Positions 15,564 to 23,629 of a stretch of DNA of 40,724 nt are shown here, in pieces. Position 1 is the first letter of the stretch, and the number at the start of each line of letters is the position of its first letter. Below the pieces are notes generated by a model. That model was not told the origin of the DNA, ran no database searches, and saw only the letters and a program-made list of their open reading frames with translations. Source of the stretch: GCA-2718595 sp963935005 (GTDB lineage: Bacteria > Gemmatimonadota > Gemmatimonadetes > Longimicrobiales > Gaopeijiaceae); assembly GCA_963935005.1 (NCBI GenBank), contig CAWWAX010000006.1:1-40724 (forward strand), read 5' to 3'. The position numbers and the translations under genes were made by a program.

Positions 15564-16355
15564 ATGAGGAAATACTTTAGTGGGCCGTTAGGCAAATCGT
15601 TAGTGATACTGGCAGTATCCTATCTCTTACTTGAATTTGGGATTCCCTATATCCCTCCCCTATTCGGGTTTGAAAGCGGGCCTATTCCAGATTCCGTTCT
15701 ATTACAATACATGGCTACTGCTGTCATTGGCATTTTGCTGTGGGTCAGTTTCAATGAACCCGATTGGGATGAATTTAAGGCACCACTCCATGCGGCAATG
15801 GTGGAACCTCGTCAGAGCAGGACACGGGTCGCGTTAATTTTACTAGTGCCGTTATTGGTGGGCTTGATGACCTTTAATTCTATCAGGCCGTCGATAGCTG
15901 CACCTTCCAGTTTACGATCTATTCATCCTGCACCACCAGGACAAATCGATTTTCAAGGAACAAGTATGGAGCTGGCCGGAGTAGAAAATCCGCTGCGATC
16001 TAATGGTTCTCTAGAGGAGCATTACCTGGAGGGAAGAAGGGTCTATTATCAGAACTGTCTTCCATGTCATGGGGACGGGTTAGCGGGCAGGGGACACTAT
16101 GCTCAAGGTTTTAATCCAGGCCCAGCTAGTTTTCAGGACGTTGGTACAATAGCTCAACTGACTGAAAGTTACGTATTTTGGCGTGTTGCAAAGGGGGGTC
16201 CTGGCCTACCTAACGAAGGCGCACCTTGGAATTCTGCAATGCCAGCCTGGGAAGACTTTCTGACCGAAGATGAGATTTGGTCTGTCATCATCTTTATGTA
16301 TGAACAGGCAGGCCATGAACCTCGGACTTGGGAAGAAGAAGGAGAGGAGCATTGA
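15564..16355 (+). CDS. Membrane-bound monoheme cytochrome c
   Basis: A 263-residue protein with three predicted membrane helices in the first half (about 11-30, 45-62 and 88-106) followed by a periplasmic cytochrome c domain. The heme site is CLPCH (Cys165-His169) followed by GDGLAGRGHYA, and a likely Met ligand lies in NSAMPAW near the end. The class I fold ends DEIWSVIIFMYEQ, the usual last helix. The helix-rich N-terminal half is unusual for a simple cytochrome and suggests packing against an integral membrane partner. ATG start. Its stop overlaps the next start codon by one base (TGATG), so the two cytochromes are made together. Confidence 0.87.
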   Translation: MRKYFSGPLGKSLVILAVSYLLLEFGIPYIPPLFGFESGPIPDSVLLQYMATAVIGILLWVSFNEPDWDEFKAPLHAAMVEPRQSRTRVALILLVPLLVGLMTFNSIRPSIAAPSSLRSIHPAPPGQIDFQGTSMELAGVENPLRSNGSLEEHYLEGRRVYYQNCLPCHGDGLAGRGHYAQGFNPGPASFQDVGTIAQLTESYVFWRVAKGGPGLPNEGAPWNSAMPAWEDFLTEDEIWSVIIFMYEQAGHEPRTWEEEGEEH

Positions 16356-17917
16356 TGGCTATATTGGGGGGTTTGGTTTTTGTTTTGAGCTTAGTCATGA
16401 TGCCACAGGGGCTCGTTGCGATGCAGGAAGACGAGCAACTGGGAATGGTTACTTATGACCGGTGGTGTTCGGAATGCCACGGGATAGACGGTGGTGGCGA
16501 TGGATCAGCGGCGGGATATATGCTTCCGCGTCCTAGGGACTTCACTTTGGCACTGTATAACATCCGTACCACTGCTAGTGGAGATCTCCCTACTGACCAG
16601 GATCTTATGAGAGCCATTAATATGGGTGCGCCTGGGACAGCGATGCCAGCTTGGGACGATGTTTTGACCGAGGCTGAAAAAGAAGCATTGGTTCAATATA
16701 TCAAGACTTTTTCAAGATTTTTCTCTCCAGATGAAATTCCAGTACCACTTGATTTGGGAAGTCCAACGGGAGTTTCCGAAGAAGTCATAGCAGAGGGCAG
16801 GACGCAGTATGAGGCTATTGAGTGCTGGAAGTGTCACGGGGATCAAGGCCGTGGTGATGGAGAGTCCGCACCTACATTGATGGACGATACGGGATTTCCG
16901 ATTGCGGCTGCAGATCTAACTGAAAATTGGTTCTTTAATGGAGGTGCGGATGTTGAGGATATCTATAGGGCTTTGAGGACTGGCCTTGACGGATCTCCAA
17001 TGCCGAATTTTTCAGATGTTCTGAACGCTGGTGTTATCACAGATGAGGAATTGTGGGCCGTAGCTCATTATGTGAGAAGCTTGGCGCCTGAGGACGCCCC
17101 CGGTATTTCAGAGGTAGTGCTGGCGAATCTACTAACTGAGGGTGCCGAACTGGCCACTTCTTTTGACGACCAAGCTTGGGAGGAAATTGAGGGCACTTAT
17201 ATTCCCTTGGTAGGCCAGATCATTGTAAAGCCTCGGTGGTTCGATCCGCGGGTGGATGGGGTTTGGGTTAAAGCTATGCACAATGGTGATGATATTAGTG
17301 TCTTGGTCAGCTGGAGCGATCCAAACAACAGCCCTGATCCAGCATGGGCAGATTGGAAGTCGCAAGTGACCACAATCATGGAGCCGAAAGAAGTTGCAAA
17401 CAACGAAATAGCTGGAGCACCTGATCAGCTGGTAGTTCAGTTTCCGATGCAAATGCCAGAGGGCATGGAGCGTCCATATTTCCTCAAGGGTGACAGTCGT
17501 CGACCAGTGTACTTATGGGAATGGAAAAGCGACAGACAGACAGCTCTTGAGGGTGAGGCTCGTGGCGTAGGTACAGAAAGTTTTCAGGATGAAGGTCAAG
17601 ATGTTAACGTGGAAGCTGGGCATAGCGATGGACAGTGGCAGGTGGTATTTACGAGACCACTACTGACTTCAGACGAAAATGATTTAGATTTCATAACTGG
17701 TGAAGCGATCCCGATGAGCTTTTTCGCCTGGGACGGGGATAATGGTGAATCAGGTGACCAGGGATCGTTGAGTTCTTGGTACTTTCTACTGCTAGAGGAG
17801 CCAATATCGACCAAAGTATATGTAGCACCGCCGATAGCTATATTGATTGCAGGTGCTTTAGGATTTTTTATGGTGAGAAGAGTGCAAAAACGCGAGATGG
17901 AATCATTTAGAAGTTAA
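16355..17917 (+). CDS. Diheme cytochrome c fused to an ethylbenzene-dehydrogenase-type heme b domain
   Basis: The start chosen is ATG 16355, preceded by GGAGAGGAG (16341-16349) and overlapping the previous stop. A TTG at 16328 would only add nine basic residues. The protein (520 residues) has a signal or anchor (1-22), cytochrome c sites CSECH (38-42) and CWKCH (157-161), then about 250 residues resembling the EB_dh/DdhC-SerC gamma-subunit domain. That part includes HNGDDISVLVSWSDP, PMQMPEGMERPYFLKGD and PVYLWEWKSD, the region that binds heme b with Met and Lys ligands in EbdC. A C-terminal helix (about 488-506) anchors it, followed by basic residues. Normally the gamma subunit serves a molybdenum enzyme; none is encoded here. 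It therefore looks like an electron conduit with three hemes in one chain. Confidence 0.85.
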   Translation: MAILGGLVFVLSLVMMPQGLVAMQEDEQLGMVTYDRWCSECHGIDGGGDGSAAGYMLPRPRDFTLALYNIRTTASGDLPTDQDLMRAINMGAPGTAMPAWDDVLTEAEKEALVQYIKTFSRFFSPDEIPVPLDLGSPTGVSEEVIAEGRTQYEAIECWKCHGDQGRGDGESAPTLMDDTGFPIAAADLTENWFFNGGADVEDIYRALRTGLDGSPMPNFSDVLNAGVITDEELWAVAHYVRSLAPEDAPGISEVVLANLLTEGAELATSFDDQAWEEIEGTYIPLVGQIIVKPRWFDPRVDGVWVKAMHNGDDISVLVSWSDPNNSPDPAWADWKSQVTTIMEPKEVANNEIAGAPDQLVVQFPMQMPEGMERPYFLKGDSRRPVYLWEWKSDRQTALEGEARGVGTESFQDEGQDVNVEAGHSDGQWQVVFTRPLLTSDENDLDFITGEAIPMSFFAWDGDNGESGDQGSLSSWYFLLLEEPISTKVYVAPPIAILIAGALGFFMVRRVQKREMESFRS

Positions 17918-17954
17918 TTAAACTATTTAAAACGCTCATTGAAGCGGAGGAATT

Positions 17955-18821
17955 ATGTTTGTTCTAGGGAAAGTTGAGAAGCAAATAAGTGTGACCCTTT
18001 TTACCACTTTAGTGGTCATTGGTTGTGGTGGCGGAGATAGTTCGGATAGTGCCGGATCTTCTTCTGCATCCTCAGAAGCCACAGTCATGGAAAATCCTGT
18101 GGATCCTTCCACGGCTGGTAATATTTCTGGGTCTGTCGCTTTCGAAGGCACCGCCCCAGCCATGGCGGCTATCGACATGAGTGGCGAGCAGGTTTGTGCT
18201 GATAAGCACTCCGCTGCTCCTATGGTTCAAACGGTAGTTGTAAATGACAATGGTACACTTAGTAATGTTTTTGTCTATGTAAAAGAGGGCAGTGCAATTG
18301 AGGGAATGCAATTTCCAACCCCATCAGCAGCTCTGCTAGATCAAGACGGTTGTGTGTATACTCCTCATGTGATGGGAGTGATGGTGGATCAGGAAATTAC
18401 AATTCGAAACAGTGACGGCCTGTTGCATAACATTAACGCAACACCGACAGAGCAGCGCGGTTTTAACACGAGTCAGCCAGTCAATATGGAAACTTCACAG
18501 GACTTTGGTACCCCAGAGGTGATGGTTCCTCTTCGTTGTGATGTTCATGGGTGGATGACTGCTTTTGTGGGAGTAGTAAGCAATCCCTATCACAGTGTAT
18601 CTGACGGTAGCGGTAGTTTCAGCCTTTCCACTCTTCCCGAGGGCGACTACGTAATAGAAGCCTGGCATGAACAGTACGGAACCCAGACTCAGTCGGTCAC
18701 GGTGACTGCAGGGGGAACTGCAGATATCACTTTCACCTTTAGTGCTGATATGGCTAATGCGGTTGTCCCGATGCGAACACCAATTGATCCCCATGATCAT
18801 TCCCTAGTCACGGACCATTAA
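17955..18821 (+). CDS. Cupredoxin-like lipoprotein
   Basis: A 288-residue lipoprotein. Residues 10-24 form a signal ending in the lipobox VIGC (Cys24), followed by a Ser/Gly/Asp-rich tether. Residues about 55-208 form a cupredoxin-type beta-barrel with a complete type 1 copper set: His158 (LLHN), Cys195, His198 and Met201 in RCDVHGWM. A short beta-sandwich follows (SDGSGSFSLSTLPEGDYVIEAWH), like carboxypeptidase regulatory-type domains. The tail is His-rich (PHDHSLVTDH). It sits 37 nt after the cytochrome/EB_dh gene and 57 nt before coxB. A blue-copper electron carrier to the CuA site of CoxB is the likely role. A copper chaperone for CuA/CuB is the alternative. Confidence 0.82.
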   Translation: MFVLGKVEKQISVTLFTTLVVIGCGGGDSSDSAGSSSASSEATVMENPVDPSTAGNISGSVAFEGTAPAMAAIDMSGEQVCADKHSAAPMVQTVVVNDNGTLSNVFVYVKEGSAIEGMQFPTPSAALLDQDGCVYTPHVMGVMVDQEITIRNSDGLLHNINATPTEQRGFNTSQPVNMETSQDFGTPEVMVPLRCDVHGWMTAFVGVVSNPYHSVSDGSGSFSLSTLPEGDYVIEAWHEQYGTQTQSVTVTAGGTADITFTFSADMANAVVPMRTPIDPHDHSLVTDH

Positions 18822-18878
18822 TAGGTCAATTTGTGACAGGGCTCTTGTAGAAAAACTAGAAAGGGAGAGAATGTCTGG

Positions 18879-19562
18879 ATGAATTTGTCGTGGCTTATGC
18901 CGGAGAGCGTTTCTACGTTCGGGCAAGATTTAGATAACCTCTATTACGTAATTCTGTGGATAACAGGAATAGTGTTTGTCGTAACGGAGTCTGTACTTGT
19001 GTATTTTATGATCAAGTACAGACACAAAGAGGGCAGAAAAGCTACTTATATTGAAGGCAGTAGCAAAGCTGAATGGATATGGACTTCGGCAACAGCAGTC
19101 ATAGTTATGGCACTGGCTGTTTATTCCAAGGGAATCTGGGATGAAATTCGTCATCCAGATATGTTTCCCGAAAACGCTTACGAACTAAACGTTACGGCGA
19201 AACAATATGAATGGAATGCCGCCTATGCTGGGCCAGATGGGGAATTGGGGACTTCGGACGATATCATGTCTAGAAACCAAGTCCATGTTCCAGTAGATCA
19301 GCCTGTCATTGTGAATCTTCAGTCGGAAGATGTTATCCATTCTTTTTTCCTGCCGCAATTGAGGGTTAAGCATGACGCTGTCCCGGGACGGGTTTGGCCA
19401 ATTTGGTTCGAAGCTACACAGACGGGCGAGTTTCCTCTCGCGTGTGCAGAACTTTGTGGGTTGGGGCATTACCGGATGGGAGGCACATTAATTGTCCATT
19501 CAAAAGAAGATTTTGACAGCTGGCTTTCCGAGATGCAGATCGAAGCGGAGGACGACGAATGA
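18879..19562 (+). CDS. coxB: Cytochrome c oxidase subunit II
   Basis: This subunit holds the CuA centre that accepts electrons from periplasmic donors. It has two membrane helices (about 21-45 and 66-84) and a periplasmic cupredoxin domain. The CuA ligands are complete: His154 (VIHSFF), then Cys189, Glu191, Cys193, His197 and Met200 in CAELCGLGHYRM. At 227 residues it lacks the extra cytochrome c domain of true caa3 subunit II, so donors must be separate; the upstream cytochromes and cupredoxin are candidates. An Asp/Gly-rich insertion (GPDGELGTSDDI, 118-129) might bind calcium. Its stop overlaps the coxA start by 4 nt. Confidence 0.95.
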   Translation: MNLSWLMPESVSTFGQDLDNLYYVILWITGIVFVVTESVLVYFMIKYRHKEGRKATYIEGSSKAEWIWTSATAVIVMALAVYSKGIWDEIRHPDMFPENAYELNVTAKQYEWNAAYAGPDGELGTSDDIMSRNQVHVPVDQPVIVNLQSEDVIHSFFLPQLRVKHDAVPGRVWPIWFEATQTGEFPLACAELCGLGHYRMGGTLIVHSKEDFDSWLSEMQIEAEDDE

Positions 19563-21331
19563 GCAGTGCGATACCTGTGGGTGACAGCCACTCAGAAGAC
19601 CACCACGACTTAGGTTTTATTAGGACCTATATCTTTTCTACTGATCATAAAATGATCGCTAAGCAGTTTCTTATTACTTCACTGCTATTTCTTGCGCTTG
19701 GTGGGATTCTCGCTGCGATGATCAGGTGGCAGCTCGGATTTCCTGGACAACCCCTGCCATTTAACCTGGGAGCTATTTTACCAGACACTATGGCTCCAGG
19801 GGGGATCATACTGCCCGAGTTTTATAATTCCTTGGTGACGATGCATGCTACCTTCATGGTCTTTTTTGCACTAATGCCTCTCATGGCGGGTGTATTTGGA
19901 AACCTGTTGATTCCATTGCAAATCGGTGCCGATGATATGGCATTCCCTCGAATTAATATGCTGTCCTTTTGGATCACACCTGTGGCGGGTGCGGTCATGC
20001 TGGCTAGCTTCTTTGTTGAAGGTGGTGCAGCTGGAGCTGGATGGACATCATACGCACCTCTAAGCACTTCTGGTGAGTGGACTGGTGTATATATGGGTCA
20101 AGTTCTGTGGCTGGTCAGTCTGATCATCCTGGGGTTCTCCTCTATTACCGGAGCACTTAACTATGTGACCACCATAATAGCAATGCGTGCCCCAGGGATG
20201 ACATGGTTCAGGATACCACTGGCCACTTGGTCTTTGTTTATTACGGCATGGTTGCTATTGCTGGCTATTCCAATTTTGACGGGCGGATTAATCCTTCTGC
20301 TTTTTGACCAAACAATTGGTACTGCTTTCTTCCGGCCAGAAGGGAGTGGAGAACCTCTGATGTGGCAACATATCTTTTGGTTCTTTGGTCACCCCGAAGT
20401 GTATATCCTGATCCTTCCAGCTATGGGATTCGTTTCGGAAGTCATAGCGAATAGATCTAGAAAACCAGTCTTCGGGTACCATTCTATGGTAGTTGCTATT
20501 GTGTCCATAGCATTCTTGGGATGGATTGTTTGGGGTCACCATATGTTCCAAAGTGGAATGAATCCATTCCTTGGAATGAGCTTTATGGCAACTACAGTTG
20601 TGATTGCGGTACCCTCCGCAATCAAAACGTTTAATTGGTTAGGTACTTTATGGAAAGGGGATATACACTTTGACACCCCCCTTTTACATGCAGTGTCGTT
20701 TGTGGCCCTTTTTGTGATAGGTGGATTGTCGGGGATCTTTTTGGCGTCGGCGCCAGTAGATATTTATCTACATGATACCTATTTCATTGTCGCACACCTG
20801 CACTATGTATTAGTAGGTGGTAGTCTATTTGGGATTTTTGCAGGTATTACATTTTGGTATCCCAAAATGTTCGGACGTATGATGAATGAAACACTAGGGA
20901 AAATACACTGGGCCGTATCATTCATTGCCTATAACTTGGCGTTTTTTCCGATGCATAACCTGGGTGTCCAAGGAATGATGCGCCGGATTTACGATCCTAA
21001 CCAATATGAATTTCTACAGAGCTTGCAATCCACCAATACTTTTATTTCAAAGAGCGTTTTTGTTTTTGCAGGTGTCCAGATCCTTTTTGCTATTAACTTT
21101 TTCTGGAGTATGAAAAAGGGCAAAAAGGCTGGTGATAATCCCTGGGATTCCAACGGTCTAGAGTGGGCTTGTCCTTCACCTCCCCCACATGGAAATTTTG
21201 CAGAGGTGCCCATAGTATATAGAGGCCCTTACGAATATAGTCATCCAGATCGGGAAAAGGATTTTTGGCCACAAGACGAGGCACCTTTTGATGTCCCAGG
21301 TACAGACCCCGAACGCGAGCACGGAGAGTAA
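19559..21331 (+). CDS. coxA: Cytochrome c oxidase subunit I (A-type heme-copper oxidase)
   Basis: The catalytic subunit, reducing oxygen to water at the heme a3-CuB site and pumping protons. Visible ligands are His96 (TMHATFM, low-spin heme), His278 with Tyr282 in FFGHPEVYI (CuB and crosslink), His327/His328 (WGHHMF, CuB) and the HDTYFIVAHLHY pair near the end. Glu280 in GHPE, Asp126 in ADDMAFPRIN and Lys362 in SAIKTFNW show both D and K channels, so it is A1-type, not cbb3 or B-type. Length is 590, with a soluble Pro-rich C-terminal extension. It is coupled to coxB by a 4-nt overlap, and coxC starts 2 nt after its stop. Confidence 0.97.
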   Translation: MSSAIPVGDSHSEDHHDLGFIRTYIFSTDHKMIAKQFLITSLLFLALGGILAAMIRWQLGFPGQPLPFNLGAILPDTMAPGGIILPEFYNSLVTMHATFMVFFALMPLMAGVFGNLLIPLQIGADDMAFPRINMLSFWITPVAGAVMLASFFVEGGAAGAGWTSYAPLSTSGEWTGVYMGQVLWLVSLIILGFSSITGALNYVTTIIAMRAPGMTWFRIPLATWSLFITAWLLLLAIPILTGGLILLLFDQTIGTAFFRPEGSGEPLMWQHIFWFFGHPEVYILILPAMGFVSEVIANRSRKPVFGYHSMVVAIVSIAFLGWIVWGHHMFQSGMNPFLGMSFMATTVVIAVPSAIKTFNWLGTLWKGDIHFDTPLLHAVSFVALFVIGGLSGIFLASAPVDIYLHDTYFIVAHLHYVLVGGSLFGIFAGITFWYPKMFGRMMNETLGKIHWAVSFIAYNLAFFPMHNLGVQGMMRRIYDPNQYEFLQSLQSTNTFISKSVFVFAGVQILFAINFFWSMKKGKKAGDNPWDSNGLEWACPSPPPHGNFAEVPIVYRGPYEYSHPDREKDFWPQDEAPFDVPGTDPEREHGE

Positions 21332-21333
21332 CG

Positions 21334-21960
21334 ATGAGTGACGCTGGAATTGCTACTATAGATCGCACTCCAGAGCCGGGAATAGGGGTGTTTAATAAAA
21401 AACTTGGCATGTGGGTGTTTTTGTTGAGCGAGGTAATGTTTTTTACTTCACTCATTGGCTCCTACATCATTTTACGCTATGCCCACCCTGATCATTTTGC
21501 TGAACCAGGAGTTTTACTCAATGTAAATCTGACGGCTGCGAATACATTTCTTTTGATTTGCTCCTCTGTGAGTATGGTCAAGGCTTTTTCTGCTATTCAA
21601 CAGGGAAATGTGAAAGGATTACAATATTGGTTGTTGGCGACGATAGTGATGGGCGCCTCTTTTGTCGGCGTTCAGATTTATGAGTATATAGAGCTTGGTC
21701 ACGAAGGATTTCTTCCAGCCCTGGCTGATTACACAGCACATGCGGGTGGTCCATTATATGGAGCGACCTTTTACGCCATGACAGGCTTTCACGGCGCTCA
21801 TGTAAGCTTAGGAGTGCTAGCACTGATCTTTGTTTATATCAGAGCGTTGAGGGGAGAATATACTGTTGCGGATCACGAAGGAGTGGAAGTAATAGGGCTG
21901 TATTGGCACTTTGTCGATTTAGTCTGGATCATTCTCTTCACTATCGTATACCTCATTTAG
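21334..21960 (+). CDS. coxC: Cytochrome c oxidase subunit III
   Basis: A 208-residue membrane protein with five predicted helices, the short bacterial form. It starts with NKKLGMWVFLLSEVMFFTSLIGSY, a typical subunit III opening with the conserved glutamate. Later motifs include YAMTGFHGAHVSLGV and GLYWHFVDLVWIILFTIVYL, where His and Asp match the family signature. Subunit III stabilises subunit I and supports sustained proton pumping. It lies 2 nt after coxA and 17 nt before coxD. Confidence 0.95.
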   Translation: MSDAGIATIDRTPEPGIGVFNKKLGMWVFLLSEVMFFTSLIGSYIILRYAHPDHFAEPGVLLNVNLTAANTFLLICSSVSMVKAFSAIQQGNVKGLQYWLLATIVMGASFVGVQIYEYIELGHEGFLPALADYTAHAGGPLYGATFYAMTGFHGAHVSLGVLALIFVYIRALRGEYTVADHEGVEVIGLYWHFVDLVWIILFTIVYLI

Positions 21961-21977
21961 GATAAAGAGAAGAAACC

Positions 21978-22298
21978 ATGCAAAACTCGGAAAACGGTGC
22001 CTCTGATCATCATTGGAATTGGTTCGGTTGGAAGGTAGATATCTATATTGCTATTTGGATGATACTTCTGGTACTCACACTAGGTGAAGTTTTATACGCA
22101 TTCTTACCGCTGAACAAAATGATGTTAGCTCTGGGGCTGATTTTTATGGCGGTTTGGAAGGCAGCGTTAGTTGGTTGGTACTACATGCACCTGCGCTATG
22201 AACCTAGGAGTCTTTGGATCTTAGCCATCAGTCCACTGCCTCTAGCATTTATCATGGTATTAGCAATAATCACCGAGTTTGGCTGGTTGGTTGGATAA
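21978..22298 (+). CDS. coxD: Cytochrome c oxidase subunit IV
   Basis: A 106-residue protein with three predicted helices (about 24-44, 50-68 and 80-103) of the prokaryotic COX4/CyoD-like group. The central block LNKMMLALGLIFMAVWKAALVGWYYMHLRYE is typical: the KA..V..YYMHL segment is conserved in these small subunits. It probably stabilises the subunit I core. GAAACC precedes the ATG. It is the last conventional oxidase gene of the operon. Confidence 0.92.
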   Translation: MQNSENGASDHHWNWFGWKVDIYIAIWMILLVLTLGEVLYAFLPLNKMMLALGLIFMAVWKAALVGWYYMHLRYEPRSLWILAISPLPLAFIMVLAIITEFGWLVG

Positions 22299-22363
22299 AA
22301 TAGAGGCCATCTGGGAAATTCAATAAGTGCAGAAGTGTTTAAGATTTAGCTAGAGAGATAACC

Positions 22364-22504
22364 TTGGAAGAACAGTCTGGGCTTAGATTGGGACTATTTT
22401 TTGCTGGTGCTTTGATGGCAGCAGTTCCAGTAAGTGTTGGTATAGGTTTCGCAGTGTTCCTGGTCCGAGAGCTTTGGAAGGAACATCAGTCCAGGAACGA
22501 ATAG
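22364..22504 (+). CDS. 46-residue single-helix membrane peptide at the end of the cox operon
   Basis: This is an open frame from TTG 22364 to TAG 22502-22504, with GAGAGA about 8 nt upstream. The peptide opens with the acidic EEQSGLR, has a hydrophobic helix of about 24 residues (LGLFFAGALMAAVPVSVGIGF) and ends in a charged tail (RELWKEHQSRNE). It is 65 nt after coxD on the same strand. Small one-helix subunits are common partners of terminal oxidases, so an accessory subunit is plausible. I know no named family for it, and its reality rests on its position, ribosome site and clean membrane pattern. Confidence 0.55.
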   Translation: MEEQSGLRLGLFFAGALMAAVPVSVGIGFAVFLVRELWKEHQSRNE

Positions 22505-22538
22505 TGGTTTGCTGGGCCCTCTCGGGTTGATTCAGCCA

Positions 22539-22739
22539 TCAAATGTGTTGGTCTGTGCGTCCAAGGAATCGATTCAAGTGAATCAAGTAGTAAAGTAATC
22601 CGCAACCTAGGATTACAAAGAGAACACCTAGGATTACAGAGTCAGTGCCACTATTCCTAGTGAATAGAACTATCTCATAAACACCGAAACCCCAACAAAA
22701 CAGAATGCCAAAAAAAATTAGTACTTTGTGTAAGTTCAT
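22539..22739 (-). CDS. Small two-helix membrane protein
   Basis: A protein of 66 residues from ATG 22739 (or 70 from ATG 22751). There are two hydrophobic helices: LIFFGILFCWGFGVYEIVLF, then SVILGVLFVILGCGLLYYLIHL, ending in a basic tail (NRFLGRTD). No catalytic motif. It faces away from the cox operon and follows the Trm112-like gene on the same strand, with its end 35 nt from the end of the 46-residue peptide gene. I do not recognise the family. It may be a real conserved small protein given the clean membrane pattern. The repeated VILG segment corresponds to a duplicated CCTAGGATTACA in the DNA. Confidence 0.55.
   Translation of the reverse strand: MNLHKVLIFFGILFCWGFGVYEIVLFTRNSGTDSVILGVLFVILGCGLLYYLIHLNRFLGRTDQHI
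22595..22616 (-). repeat. Hairpin repeat copy 1 (same loop as 22800-22819)
   Basis: On the plus strand, GTAATCC and GGATTAC form a 7-bp stem around the 8-nt loop GCAACCTA. The 16-mer ATCCGCAACCTAGGAT at its centre recurs exactly at 22802-22817. This copy lies inside the small membrane-protein gene, so coding constraint may explain part of it. Confidence 0.45.
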
Positions 22740-22799
22740 TAATGATAACATTTTTTCACTTTGGCCTTTTGTGCGAAACCTTAGAATTTACGAGATGTG

Positions 22800-22819
22800 A
22801 CATCCGCAACCTAGGATGT
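22800..22819 (-). repeat. Hairpin repeat copy 2, at the 3' end of the Trm112-like gene
   Basis: ACATCC and GGATGT form a 6-bp stem around the same loop GCAACCTA as copy 1. The outer stem pairs differ between the copies but stay complementary. The stop codon of the Trm112-like gene (22811-22813) falls inside the loop. No T-tract follows on the minus strand. Confidence 0.45.
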
Positions 22820-23068
22820 GTCAGGAAGGCTGATGGATTCATCTATCAACATGACGGGGATGTCCTCGCGCACTGGGTAGATTACCGAACCGTCTTGGGT
22901 AACGAGTCCTTCTTGGATGGGTTCAGTGACGACGGTCCCTTTCTTATTAGTGAGAGTTCCTTTTGTGATTGCGGAGTTAATGCGGCTTAGAATGTCCGGG
23001 CTGGCTGGTACTAGCGATTGATGACTTTGTGGACAAACTAGAATTTTCAGTAATTCTTTATCGACCAT
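22811..23068 (-). CDS. Trm112/UPF0434 family small protein
   Basis: An 85-residue protein from ATG 23068; a TTG at 23086 would add six residues. The opening MVDKELLKILVCPQSHQSL and the closing VIYPVREDIPVMLIDES fit the UPF0434/YcaR/Trm112 group: LL.IL.CP at the start and R.GIPV.L at the end, with Asp in place of Gly here. Eukaryotic and archaeal Trm112 activates methyltransferases; bacterial members are small proteins of mostly unknown role. The middle is longer than in YcaR (about 60 residues), and only one cysteine remains, so a zinc site of the classical kind is unlikely. Confidence 0.8.
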   Translation of the reverse strand: MVDKELLKILVCPQSHQSLVPASPDILSRINSAITKGTLTNKKGTVVTEPIQEGLVTQDGSVIYPVREDIPVMLIDESISLPDTS

Positions 23069-23167
23069 GTGTTTTTCCAGTTTCAAAATGCTAGATTGTC
23101 ACTAGCGAACAAACTCTTATTAGACTTAAAAATCACTGAAAAGGGAGTTTAGAGCAACCCGAATCTT

Positions 23168-23629
23168 ATGAAGATACTTCACTGGCCCTTTTTGTTTTTG
23201 TTTATAATCGGATCATCGCTTGGCACTATAAGACCGCCAGGAGCCGTTGAAAATCCTGCCTTGATTCAAGTTAGTAAAGCTTTGGTGATTCTTGGAAATG
23301 ACACAGTTAATGCTGAGGTTGCGAGGACATCACAGGAGCGCAGTAAAGGGCTAATGGATAGAATAGAAGTTCCCGACGGTACGGGTATGTTGTTTGTATT
23401 TGAGAGAGAAGCCAATAGGACATTTTGGATGCAGGACACTTTGATAAGTTTGGATATAGCCTTTCTAGATTCCAGCATGACCATAATAGATATTCAGCAA
23501 ATGGAGTCGGGGTCTGGAGAAATCTATGACAGTGCTGCCCCGGCTAAATTTGCTCTTGAAGTGAGGAAAGGCTGGTTTGCAGAGCACAGTATTGCTGAGG
23601 GCTTAAAAGTTGAGATCATCTTCCTTTGA
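23168..23629 (+). CDS. Exported DUF192 protein
   Basis: A 153-residue protein with an N-terminal signal (residues 1-20, WPFLFLFIIGSSLG) and then a DUF192 domain. The characteristic parts are VNAEVARTSQERSKGLMDR, GTGMLFVFEREANRTFWMQDTLISLDIAFLDS and the closing ALEVRKGWFAEHSI. The family is a small beta-rich fold of unknown biochemical role, found in many bacteria and archaea, often exported as here. Its last 14 bases overlap the convergent PLP-enzyme gene, so the two 3' ends are interlocked. Confidence 0.85.
   Translation: MKILHWPFLFLFIIGSSLGTIRPPGAVENPALIQVSKALVILGNDTVNAEVARTSQERSKGLMDRIEVPDGTGMLFVFEREANRTFWMQDTLISLDIAFLDSSMTIIDIQQMESGSGEIYDSAAPAKFALEVRKGWFAEHSIAEGLKVEIIFL

Noticed and set aside
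16328..16354. TTG start for the cytochrome/EB_dh fusion
   Set aside because: It would add nine residues, mostly Arg and Gly, before the signal and lie over the ribosome site of the better ATG at 16355.
19559..21331. Quinol bo3-type or cbb3-type oxidase
   Set aside because: CoxB has a complete CuA site, which quinol oxidases lack, and CoxA has the A1-type GHPEVY and D/K channel residues.
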